From positions 1 to 5,406 of the forward strand of contig JANRAA010000314.1 in the NCBI GenBank assembly GCA_030728235.1: a stretch of 5,406 nt of DNA, written 5' to 3'. Origin of the DNA: Flavobacteriales bacterium (lineage in GTDB: Bacteria; Bacteroidota; Bacteroidia; Flavobacteriales_D; Sanyastnellaceae). This document shows, in pieces, positions 1-5,406 of this stretch. The first letter of the stretch is position 1. Each line of letters opens with the position of its first letter. The notes beneath the pieces are model-generated. The model ran no database searches, had not been told where the DNA came from, and saw only the letters and a program-made list of their open reading frames with translations. A program made the translations under genes and the position numbers.

Positions 1-196
1 TGCTTCAAACATAAGGGCTAGAAACATGCCTCCGACAATGACTTTGTGTGTGCAGACTTAAACTTTGTAGATGGTAAAATTCGGGTTGGCAGCTTTGCGG
101 ATAATCAAGATTCTTTATTAAACAATGGATTCCGTTTTTGCCTGAAACGTACTCGGAAATTCATTTCCATCAGCCACCAAAACTCAATGTGAGTAT

Positions 197-247
197 AAAA
201 AAAATCAGAGTTCATGTTTCGCTCTCGCTCTAACACTCACTCTGATT
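197..247 (-). terminator. Rho-independent terminator after tRNA-Leu
   Basis: On the minus strand a 9-bp perfect stem (AATCAGAGT at 247-239 with ACTCTGATT at 211-203) runs into a T tract; the matching plus-strand A run is 197-204. The hairpin begins 2 nt after the encoded CCA of tRNA-Leu, so it very probably ends the tRNA transcript. Inside the 9-bp stem a GA/GA internal loop (238-237 and 213-212) leads to a further 5-bp stem (GTGTT with AACAT, one G-U pair), closed by a 13-nt loop made of two AGAGCG copies plus A. This elaborate top is unusual for a simple terminator and is discussed as a finding. Confidence 0.75.
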
Positions 248-248
248 A

Positions 249-336
249 TGGTACCCGGGGCGGGACTTGAACCCGCACAGACATTGCTGTCTAAAGGATT
301 TTAAGTCCTTCGTGTCTACCATTTCACCACCCGGGC
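249..336 (-). tRNA. tRNA-Leu (anticodon UAA)
   Basis: Read on the minus strand, this folds into a class II tRNA. The acceptor stem is GCCCGGG with CCCGGGT (first pair G-U), and the anticodon stem AAGGA/TCCTT carries the loop CTTAAAA. The anticodon TAA is at plus positions 301-303. A long variable arm, AGACA-GCAA-TGTCT, is diagnostic of the Leu/Ser/Tyr class. The T arm is GCGGG-TTCAAGT-CCCGC. Discriminator A is at 252, and CCA is encoded in the DNA at 251-249. The mature body without CCA is 85 nt. It decodes UUA, and UUG by wobble. It lies downstream of tRNA-Gly in the same orientation, with a terminator-like hairpin between them. Confidence 0.97.
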
Positions 337-345
337 AAAAGACTC

Positions 346-370
346 AAAAAAAAAGCCGGAACAATCCGGC
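346..370 (-). terminator. Terminator-like hairpin between tRNA-Gly and tRNA-Leu
   Basis: On the minus strand a 5-bp all-G/C stem (GCCGG at 370-366, CCGGC at 359-355) with a 6-nt ATTGTT loop is followed at once by nine Ts (354-346). It starts 7 nt after the last base of tRNA-Gly and ends 9 nt before the first base of tRNA-Leu. By form it is a compact intrinsic terminator for the Gly transcript. Because it precedes tRNA-Leu without room for a promoter, it may instead act as a partial terminator or a processing signal. That role is inference. Confidence 0.65.
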
Positions 371-377
371 CTTAATG

Positions 378-450
378 AGCGAGAAACGAGACTCGAACTC
401 GCGACCCCAACCTTGGCAAGGTTGTGCTCTACCAACTGAGCTATTCTCGC
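378..450 (-). tRNA. tRNA-Gly (anticodon GCC)
   Basis: The minus strand gives a 73-nt class I cloverleaf. The acceptor stem is GCGAGAA/TTCTCGC, the D arm GCTC-AGTTGGTA-GAGC, and the anticodon arm CAACC-TTGCCAA-GGTTG with anticodon GCC at plus positions 415-417. The T arm is GCGAG-TTCGAGT-CTCGT, with one G-U pair. The discriminator base is T. The next three bases read CAT, so the 3' CCA is not encoded and must be added by the CCA-adding enzyme, unlike in the neighbouring tRNA-Leu. It decodes GGC and GGU. It is the promoter-proximal gene of the pair. Confidence 0.97.
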
Positions 451-534
451 TTATAATTGTCAATTACAACAATTGTGCTTTCAAACGGTGAAATCGATTC
501 AGAAAACCGATGCCCTTTCGTTCAAGAGCGGACG

Positions 535-565
535 CAAATTTAATACATATTTTATTCCTGTCAAG
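535..565 (-). promoter_or_regulatory. Candidate promoter for the tRNA-Gly/tRNA-Leu unit
   Basis: On the minus strand the element TAAATTTG (542-535) matches the Bacteroidota -7 consensus TAnnTTTG exactly. CTTG (565-562) lies 19 bp upstream in the place of the -33 TTTG, with TTG conserved. Transcription would begin near 528 and leave a leader of roughly 78 nt before tRNA-Gly. That leader contains a weak 6-bp hairpin (AATTGT/ACAATT, 474-455) just before the tRNA. No hairpin with a T run follows the waaA stop codon at 600, so read-through from waaA into the tRNAs is also possible. Confidence 0.55.
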
Positions 566-599
566 AATTCCGATAAGAGTTTCGAATCATTTTTTCACT

Positions 600-1838
600 T
601 CAAGACTTAATTAGCTGTCTTTCAGATAAATAATTCATCACTTTTTGTGTCGCGCCTGCATGGTTGCTCACATACTCCTCCGCTGCCTCGCCTGCTGCTC
701 TCAAAGCATCTTCACGACTCAACATTCTGATTAACATGTCATTAAGTGCTGATGCGTCTTGCACCGAAAAGCCTCCACCCGCCGCTATCAATCCGCCCGC
801 TTCGTGAAACTTTTGATGCTTCGGCCCAAACACAACGGGCTTGCCATATACCGCAGCTTCAAGTAAGTTGTGGATTCCTTTTCCAAAACCTCCACCCAAA
901 ACGGCAATGGTGCAATACCGATAGGCACGTGAAAGGTAGCCGATGCGATCAACAATGAGGACATCCGCACTGCTTGTGCGATCATAAACTGAAAGCAATA
1001 CCGACCCCGGAATTGATTGCTGGAGGCGCTGCATCTTGTCGGCACCCACTTCATGTGGTACCAACACTACCTTCACATCGCCTGGCTTTCGCGGGTCGAC
1101 AACAAACTGCTTCATGGCCTCTTCTTCAGCCTGCCACGAGCTGCCAACCATAACCACGCGCGAATCTTTGCAAAACACTTCCAGATCATCTATGCCTTCT
1201 TGAGATACGATCTCCAGCACACGATCGAACCTGCTATCGCCCGCTACCTCAACATCCAACGTGAGTTGACGGGCAAGCTCAGCACTTTGCTCATCTTGGA
1301 CAAATACCCTTTGAAAGGCCTGCATGGCCCTGCGAGCAAACTTTCCATACGTGCGAAAGAATAGCTGATCAGACCTGAAGACTCCCGACACCAGTATTGT
1401 TGGCACATGTCGGTACTTCAACTCAAAAAGCAAATTGTACCAGAACTCGTATTTCACGAAAATAACCGCAATGGGATTGATCATTTGAACCAACTTCGAC
1501 ACGTTGCGAGGCGTATCAAGTGGCAAGTAGGTTATCGCATCGGCGCCAGCCCAATTTTTCCGAATTTCATAACCCGAAGGGGAGTAAAAAGTCAGCAAAA
1601 TCAATTGCTGGGGATGCTGCCTTTTAATTTCTTCTAAAATGGGTCGTCCTTGCTCGAACTCGCCCAACGATGCACAATGCATCCACAACCACCCGGTTCG
1701 TGAACCAAGCTTTGTTGCCATCTCTTGCTGCCATGCTGCACGTCCGCGAATCCACAACTTCGCCTTGCCATTGAAAAGACTGGCAACACGAATCGCTAAC
1801 CCATAAAAAACGACGCTCAGGGTGTATAAAAACCTCAT
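600..1838 (-). CDS. waaA: 3-deoxy-D-manno-octulosonic acid (Kdo) transferase
   Basis: This enzyme transfers Kdo from CMP-Kdo to the lipid A precursor at the inner face of the cytoplasmic membrane, the first step of LPS core synthesis. The 412-residue length is normal for the family (GT30). An N-terminal membrane-anchor helix covers about residues 4-22. SLGEFEQGRP (57-66) holds the likely catalytic Glu60. YEFWYN (130-135), DSRFDRV (201-207), GSSW (232-235), PHE (261-263), GGGFGKGIHNLLEAA (315-329) and GPKHQKFHEA (338-347) are typical GT-B donor-domain motifs. The frame is open 17 codons further upstream to an ATG at 1889. I chose the ATG at 1838 because MRFLYTL is how homologues begin and because it overlaps the upstream stop as TGATG. 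That overlap suggests translational coupling to the barrel protein. No clear terminator follows. Whether it adds one or two Kdo residues cannot be told here. Confidence 0.95.
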   Translation of the reverse strand: MRFLYTLSVVFYGLAIRVASLFNGKAKLWIRGRAAWQQEMATKLGSRTGWLWMHCASLGEFEQGRPILEEIKRQHPQQLILLTFYSPSGYEIRKNWAGADAITYLPLDTPRNVSKLVQMINPIAVIFVKYEFWYNLLFELKYRHVPTILVSGVFRSDQLFFRTYGKFARRAMQAFQRVFVQDEQSAELARQLTLDVEVAGDSRFDRVLEIVSQEGIDDLEVFCKDSRVVMVGSSWQAEEEAMKQFVVDPRKPGDVKVVLVPHEVGADKMQRLQQSIPGSVLLSVYDRTSSADVLIVDRIGYLSRAYRYCTIAVLGGGFGKGIHNLLEAAVYGKPVVFGPKHQKFHEAGGLIAAGGGFSVQDASALNDMLIRMLSREDALRAAGEAAEEYVSNHAGATQKVMNYLSERQLIKS

Positions 1839-2587
1839 CAATCGTAGTAAAAATCGCGGTAGGTGCGTTTGTATATGTGTATGCACCACCCAGCACGAAC
1901 GCCCACCAAAATATCGCGCCGTGCTGCATTATCTACTTCTTGGGTATCGAAGTTAAACGATCGCCGGCCAGCCGTAAATCCTTCAAAAGCCTCTACCCCC
2001 AAATAAAAATTCGCAAACCGATTTGAACTCATGTGGTAATAGCCAGCAAACTGCGACAACACAATTCCGTTTGTCAACCGATCGTACCCTTTGATGTACT
2101 CATCTTGCAACTGAGGCACGTCGTGAATCTGCGTTTCAAGGCGGATTTTGTGTTGCATATAGCCTATCCCTCCTTTCAACAAGATGCCACTGTTCTTATT
2201 CACCTTGCTCAAAGAGAACAATTTACCACCGGTAAAGGTTAGGGTGTAACCGCGTTCTTGAACGATCACATCGGCTATCTTACCCTCTGAATCGATGATT
2301 TCATTGTTGGTGGTGAGCAAGTTCTGCATCAAACCCGGTTCGTGCACTTTGTTGCCTGTAATAAAGCCCCATTCAACACCGTAAAAGACATTCTTTGTAG
2401 TCTTCACATTGAAGGCGAAGCCTACATTTGAATTGGCGCCAAATCGTTGCTCCATATCCCCTGCAGGGAATTGATGGGCGTATGAAAAGCTAAAATGCGG
2501 ACTAAAAAGCACGGAATCTTTGACATCCCGCTGCGCGGAAAGACCGATGCTCACAACCGATAAAATCAGCAACAATACATTCTTCAT
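1838..2587 (-). CDS. Uncharacterised outer-membrane beta-barrel protein, co-translated with waaA
   Basis: The 249-residue product has a clear signal peptide: MKN, then a hydrophobic core to about residue 16, and a probable cut after LSA18 that leaves an N-terminal Gln as is common in Bacteroidota. The rest is rich in alternating aromatic and glycine-containing strands, as in small outer-membrane barrels. Conspicuous blocks are FSYAHQFPAGDMEQRFG (34-50), GYDRLTNG (167-174), FEGFTAGRRSFNFD (201-214) and an aromatic C-terminus (GWCIHIYKR...FYYD). I recall similar unnamed proteins in Bacteroidota, but know no assigned function. The frame is open to an ATG at 2638. I prefer 2587 because the longer form would bury the signal peptide behind 17 residues and would overlap the only promoter candidate. 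The stop overlaps the waaA start by one base, so an envelope or LPS-linked role is plausible but inferred. Confidence 0.85.
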   Translation of the reverse strand: MKNVLLLILSVVSIGLSAQRDVKDSVLFSPHFSFSYAHQFPAGDMEQRFGANSNVGFAFNVKTTKNVFYGVEWGFITGNKVHEPGLMQNLLTTNNEIIDSEGKIADVIVQERGYTLTFTGGKLFSLSKVNKNSGILLKGGIGYMQHKIRLETQIHDVPQLQDEYIKGYDRLTNGIVLSQFAGYYHMSSNRFANFYLGVEAFEGFTAGRRSFNFDTQEVDNAARRDILVGVRAGWCIHIYKRTYRDFYYD

Positions 2588-2635
2588 GGATGTAAAAGTA
2601 AGATTAAGTAATGAAGGTACCCACCAAGTTTTCTC

Positions 2636-2643
2636 CAAATATT
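2636..2643 (-). promoter_or_regulatory. Weak -7 promoter candidate for the barrel-waaA operon
   Basis: On the minus strand AATATTTG differs from the Bacteroidota -7 consensus TAnnTTTG only in its first base. It would place transcription start near 2630, giving a leader of about 43 nt before the ATG at 2587. No convincing -33 TTTG is present at the expected distance, so this is a weak call based on position and one element. Confidence 0.25.
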
Positions 2644-2708
2644 GCGCTTCAGAGAAGGAAAACCACCTTCAATAAGGCAGAAAAGGACGGTGAAAACAGT
2701 TGCCAAGA

Positions 2709-2740
2709 TTCGACCGTCTGCGCAGAATAAAGTATATTCG
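2709..2740 (+). promoter_or_regulatory. Candidate promoter for the nucleotide-sugar operon
   Basis: TTCG (2709-2712) and TATATTCG (2733-2740) are separated by 20 bp. Each is one mismatch from the Bacteroidota -33 (TTTG) and -7 (TAnnTTTG) elements. Transcription would start near 2747, about 17 nt before the aminotransferase ATG at 2764. A dyad, GACGGT (2686-2691) with ACCGTC (2713-2718), brackets the -33 element and could bind a regulator. The promoter call rests only on motif and position. Confidence 0.4.
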
Positions 2741-2763
2741 CGCCGAATTCAGTCATCATTGAA

Positions 2764-3894
2764 ATGAAGGACATCCAAATGGTCGACCTTAAAGGTCAAT
2801 ACCAACACATTCAAGAGGAAATCGACAACGCTGTTTTAGACGTTGTGCGCTCTGCAGCATTCATCAACGGCCCTGAAGTAAAGGGCTTTCAAGAAGATCT
2901 TGAGGCTTACCTGGGCGTGAAGCACGTTATACCTTGTGCCAACGGCACAGATGCACTTCAAATTGCCATGATGGCGCTTGGTTTGCAGCCTGGCGATGAG
3001 GTAATAACACCGAATTTCACGTTCATCGCAACCGTTGAAGTGATCGCTCTTTTGGGTTACAAACCGGTAATCGTGGATGTGGACCCGAAGACGTTCAACA
3101 TGGATCCTGCTGCTGTACGTGCTGCTATTACGCCACGCACCCGTGTGATCGTGCCTGTTCACTTGTTTGGCCAATGTGCCGACATGGACGAGATTTCAGC
3201 CATCGCTGCTGAACACAACATTTACATTATTGAAGACACCGCACAAGCCATTTCTTCTGACTACCGCAAAGCGGATGGTACTGTTAAGAAAGCTGGAACG
3301 ATGTCTGACTTCGGTTGCACCTCTTTCTTCCCTTCAAAAAACCTAGGTTGCTACGGCGACGGTGGTGCATTGTACACCAACGACGACGACCTAGCAGAAG
3401 CAGCACGTCAGATTGCCAATCACGGCATGAAGGTGCGTTACTACCACGATTTTGTGGGCATCAACTCACGCCTCGACAGCATGCAAGCTGCCATTTTGCG
3501 TGTGAAGTTGCGCCACCTCGACACCTATTGCGATGCACGCATAGCTGCTGCCGATTACTACGACGCAGCATTTGCAGATTTGAAAGGGATTACAACTCCT
3601 TATCGCGACCCGAAATCAACACATACATTCCACCAATACACGTTGGTGTTGGATGGCGTTGACCGCGCTGGCCTGCAAAAACACCTGAGCGATCAAGGCA
3701 TTCCTGCCATGATTTACTACCCTGTGCCGCTTCACTTGCAGAAGGCATTTTTGAATTTGGGCTATAAAGAAGGCGACTTCCCGGTGACTGAAGACTTGTG
3801 CAAACATGTTATCTCATTGCCGATGCACACTGAATTAGACGAAAATCAATTGCAGCATATCACCCATGCTGTAAGACAATTTATACAACCTTAA
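2764..3894 (+). CDS. DegT/DnrJ/EryC1/StrS family PLP-dependent sugar aminotransferase (WbpE-like)
   Basis: This is a fold-type I PLP enzyme of the sugar aminotransferase family. It moves an amino group, normally from glutamate, onto a keto group of a nucleotide sugar in the cytoplasm. The 376 residues are full length. CANGTDALQ (58-66) forms the PLP-phosphate loop, EDTAQ (157-161) carries Asp158 for the PLP ring nitrogen, and TSFFPSKNLGCYGDGG (186-201) holds the Schiff-base Lys192. NHGMKVRYYH (219-228) and GINSRLD (232-238) are family blocks. CANGTDALQI, SFFPSK.LGCYGDGGA and NSRLD resemble WbpE, which makes UDP-GlcNAc(3NH2)A, more than ArnB or PseC; that comparison is from memory. The start at 2764 fits because MKDIQMVDL is the usual N-terminus. 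It is the first gene of an operon, with only one base before ugd. The substrate is uncertain: a 3-keto uronic acid by similarity, or a 4-keto pentose by context. Confidence 0.92.
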   Translation: MKDIQMVDLKGQYQHIQEEIDNAVLDVVRSAAFINGPEVKGFQEDLEAYLGVKHVIPCANGTDALQIAMMALGLQPGDEVITPNFTFIATVEVIALLGYKPVIVDVDPKTFNMDPAAVRAAITPRTRVIVPVHLFGQCADMDEISAIAAEHNIYIIEDTAQAISSDYRKADGTVKKAGTMSDFGCTSFFPSKNLGCYGDGGALYTNDDDLAEAARQIANHGMKVRYYHDFVGINSRLDSMQAAILRVKLRHLDTYCDARIAAADYYDAAFADLKGITTPYRDPKSTHTFHQYTLVLDGVDRAGLQKHLSDQGIPAMIYYPVPLHLQKAFLNLGYKEGDFPVTEDLCKHVISLPMHTELDENQLQHITHAVRQFIQP

Positions 3895-3895
3895 G

Positions 3896-5218
3896 ATGAA
3901 TATTGCTGTTATTGGCACGGGATACGTTGGCCTGGTTACAGGAACATGTCTGGCCGAAACTGGAAACACTGTCGTGTGTGTAGACATCGACAAAGACAAA
4001 GTTGAACGCATGCGCAACGGTGAGGTGCCGATTTACGAACCTCATTTGGATGTCCTTTTCGAACGCAACGTGAAAGCGGGACGTTTGAGTTTCACACACG
4101 ACATTGAAGACGTAATTGAAGATTCAAAAATATTTTTCCTGGCACTGCCAACGCCTCCTGGTGAAGATGGATCTGCGGATCTGTCATACGTCCTCGGTGT
4201 TGCAGAGCAACTCGGACGATTGATAAAAGACTACAAGGTTATCGTCGACAAAAGCACTGTGCCAGTAGGAACTGCCGAAAAAGTACGCGCTGCGATTGCC
4301 GAGAACTGCAATGTGCCTTTCGATGTGGTTTCAAACCCTGAATTCCTTCGTGAAGGGTTCGCAGTAGACGATTTTTTGAAGCCTGACCGCATTGTAGTGG
4401 GCGTTAGCTCAGAGCGTGCGCGGAAGGTTTTGGAAGAACTGTACCGTCCGTTTGTGCGTCAAGGAAATCCGCTCATCTTCATGGATGAGAAATCTGCAGA
4501 GCTGACCAAATACGCGGCGAATGCCTTCCTTGCCATGAAGATCACTTTCATGAATGAGATCGCAAACTTCTGCGAAAAAGTAGGAGCAGATGTAGACCAA
4601 GTGCGCATCGGAATGGGCACCGACACACGTATCGGAAAGCGTTTCCTTTTCCCTGGCATCGGTTATGGCGGTAGCTGTTTCCCTAAAGATGTTCAAGCCC
4701 TCGCTAAATCAGGCAAAGAAAACGGATTCAAATTCGAAATCCTCGAAGCAGTGATGGATGTGAACAACGACCAGAAAACGGTATTGTTCCAACCTATGAA
4801 AGAGTATTTCCATGGCAACCTAAAAGGTGTCCGCATCGCAATTTGGGGATTGGCATTCAAGCCTGAAACCGACGACATCCGCGAAGCGCCCTCGTTGTAC
4901 ATGATTGAAAAATTGATCAACGAAGGAGCCGATGTAATTGCTTTTGACCCCGAAGCAACAGAGAATGTCCGCAAACTCCTCGGTCATCGCATTCAATATG
5001 CAACAACGCAATACGAAGCACTTGAAAATGCTGACGCGTTGTTGATTTGCACTGAATGGTCGGTATTCCGCACACCAGACTTCGATATCATCACAGAAAA
5101 GCTCAATAACAAAGCAATTTTTGATGGTCGTAACTTGTATGATCTCGAAAAAATGCGTGAATTAGGCTACCATTATAAGAGTGTTGGAAGAGAAACCATT
5201 CACTCAATTTCTAAATAA
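3896..5218 (+). CDS. ugd: UDP-glucose 6-dehydrogenase
   Basis: The enzyme oxidises UDP-glucose to UDP-glucuronate with two NAD+, supplying uronic acid and pentose precursors for surface polysaccharides. The 440-residue length is typical. The Rossmann motif GTGYVG is at 7-12, with the NAD-ribose-binding acidic Asp30 closing VVCVD. STVPVGT (120-126) and NPEFLREG (147-154) follow. KYAANAFLA (205-213) carries the conserved Lys and Asn of the active site. GYGGSCFPKD (256-265) contains the catalytic thioester Cys261, with Lys264 and Asp265. A C-terminal UDP-binding domain includes GLAFKPETDDIREAPS (318-333). The start is fixed by the short distance to the Rossmann motif and by the TAAGATG junction with the aminotransferase. 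The decarboxylase that would use its product begins 8 bases after its stop. UDP-N-acetyl sugar dehydrogenases are related, but the block around residues 147-169 favours the UDP-glucose enzyme. Confidence 0.94.
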   Translation: MNIAVIGTGYVGLVTGTCLAETGNTVVCVDIDKDKVERMRNGEVPIYEPHLDVLFERNVKAGRLSFTHDIEDVIEDSKIFFLALPTPPGEDGSADLSYVLGVAEQLGRLIKDYKVIVDKSTVPVGTAEKVRAAIAENCNVPFDVVSNPEFLREGFAVDDFLKPDRIVVGVSSERARKVLEELYRPFVRQGNPLIFMDEKSAELTKYAANAFLAMKITFMNEIANFCEKVGADVDQVRIGMGTDTRIGKRFLFPGIGYGGSCFPKDVQALAKSGKENGFKFEILEAVMDVNNDQKTVLFQPMKEYFHGNLKGVRIAIWGLAFKPETDDIREAPSLYMIEKLINEGADVIAFDPEATENVRKLLGHRIQYATTQYEALENADALLICTEWSVFRTPDFDIITEKLNNKAIFDGRNLYDLEKMRELGYHYKSVGRETIHSISK

Positions 5219-5226
5219 CATTGGGT

Positions 5227-5406
5227 ATGAAGCGTGTCCTCATCACCGGTGCAGCCGGTTTCTTAGGTTCTCACTTGTGTGACTATTTCTTAGCGAAGGG
5301 CTTTCATGTCATCGCCATGGATAACCTCATCACGGGTGACCTCAAGAACATCGAACACCTTATGCCAGAGGAACATTTTGAGTTTTACCACCACGATGTA
5401 TCGAAA
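5227..5406 (+). CDS. uxs: UDP-glucuronate decarboxylase (UDP-xylose synthase), 5' part only
   Basis: Only the first 60 residues lie in the window; the frame is open to its end. MKRVLITGAAGFLGSHLCD holds the extended-SDR NAD-binding motif GxxGxxG (GAAGFLG, 8-14), and MDNLITGDLKNIEH (31-44) follows the second strand with Asp32 as the likely NAD-ribose ligand. The block DNLITGDLKNIEH together with FEFYHHDV (51-58) is what I recall from Bacteroidota UDP-glucuronate decarboxylases. These convert UDP-glucuronate to UDP-xylose through a UDP-4-keto-pentose using tightly held NAD+. The position 8 bases behind ugd supports this, since ugd makes its substrate. Other extended SDR enzymes (UDP-glucose 4-epimerase, dTDP-glucose 4,6-dehydratase) share the N-terminal fold. 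The catalytic YxxxK lies outside the window, so the call is not final. Confidence 0.78.
   Translation, partial: MKRVLITGAAGFLGSHLCDYFLAKGFHVIAMDNLITGDLKNIEHLMPEEHFEFYHHDVSK

Noticed and set aside
1..61. Tail of a plus-strand gene ending at TAA 59-61
   Set aside because: Only 19 codons are visible and they show nothing recognisable; it cannot be told from chance.
267..491. Plus-strand open frame of 74 codons
   Set aside because: It runs antisense through both tRNA genes and the hairpin between them, and its protein has no recognisable features.
1839..1889. Longer waaA starting at the ATG at 1889
   Set aside because: The extra 17 residues would lie inside the barrel gene, precede the membrane anchor, and are not part of the usual WaaA N-terminus; the TGATG junction supports 1838.
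1624..1929. Minus-strand frame of 101 codons across the barrel-waaA junction
   Set aside because: It is a different frame of two well-supported genes, with no domain of its own.
2588..2638. Longer barrel protein starting at the ATG at 2638
   Set aside because: It would place 17 residues before a textbook signal peptide and would start within the -7 candidate.
3315..3662. Plus-strand frame of 115 codons inside the aminotransferase
   Set aside because: The His/Arg/Cys-rich translation is typical of an out-of-frame reading of a real gene; the aminotransferase frame is intact throughout.
4409..4974. Minus-strand frames opposite ugd
   Set aside because: They are antisense shadows of a complete, well-conserved gene and have no recognisable motifs.
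1..5406. CRISPR array, insertion sequence, prophage, toxin-antitoxin or other defence system
   Set aside because: No regularly spaced repeats, transposase or integrase motifs were seen. The tRNAs are not followed by an integrase or a repeated tRNA 3' end that would mark an attachment site.

Overview
The window looks like chromosomal DNA of a member of the Bacteroidota, probably of the Flavobacteriales type. This is inferred from three things: protein sequences that match Bacteroidota forms of WaaA, of a DegT-family aminotransferase and of UDP-glucuronate decarboxylase; start codons without Shine-Dalgarno sequences; and promoter candidates of the Bacteroidota type (TTTG, about 19-20 bp, TAnnTTTG). 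No mobile element, CRISPR array or sign of recent transfer was seen.

Layout, left to right. Positions 1-248 hold no gene I can support, but contain the terminator hairpin of the tRNA unit. A minus-strand tRNA pair follows: tRNA-Leu(UAA) at 249-336 and tRNA-Gly(GCC) at 378-450. The Gly gene is transcribed first, and a short GC-rich terminator-like hairpin lies between the two. A good promoter candidate for the pair is at 535-565. Next is a minus-strand two-gene operon: an uncharacterised outer-membrane beta-barrel protein (1838-2587), then waaA, the Kdo transferase of lipid A synthesis (600-1838). Their stop and start codons overlap as TGATG. A 176-bp divergent intergenic region (2588-2763) separates this from a plus-strand nucleotide-sugar operon. 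That operon contains a WbpE-like PLP aminotransferase (2764-3894), ugd (3896-5218), and the first 60 codons of a UDP-glucuronate decarboxylase (5227 to the window end).

How the genes work together. The whole protein-coding part points to the cell envelope. WaaA attaches Kdo to lipid A, and the co-translated barrel protein probably sits in the outer membrane. Ugd oxidises UDP-glucose to UDP-glucuronate, and the decarboxylase should turn this into UDP-xylose through a 4-keto intermediate. The aminotransferase makes an amino sugar from a keto-sugar nucleotide, but its keto-sugar source is not certain from this window. These genes probably feed O-antigen, capsule or exopolysaccharide assembly encoded further right.

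I did not find a radically new system. The points most worth a second look are the terminator between the two tRNAs, the tandem-GA hairpin after tRNA-Leu, the barrel protein coupled to waaA, and the substrate of the aminotransferase.
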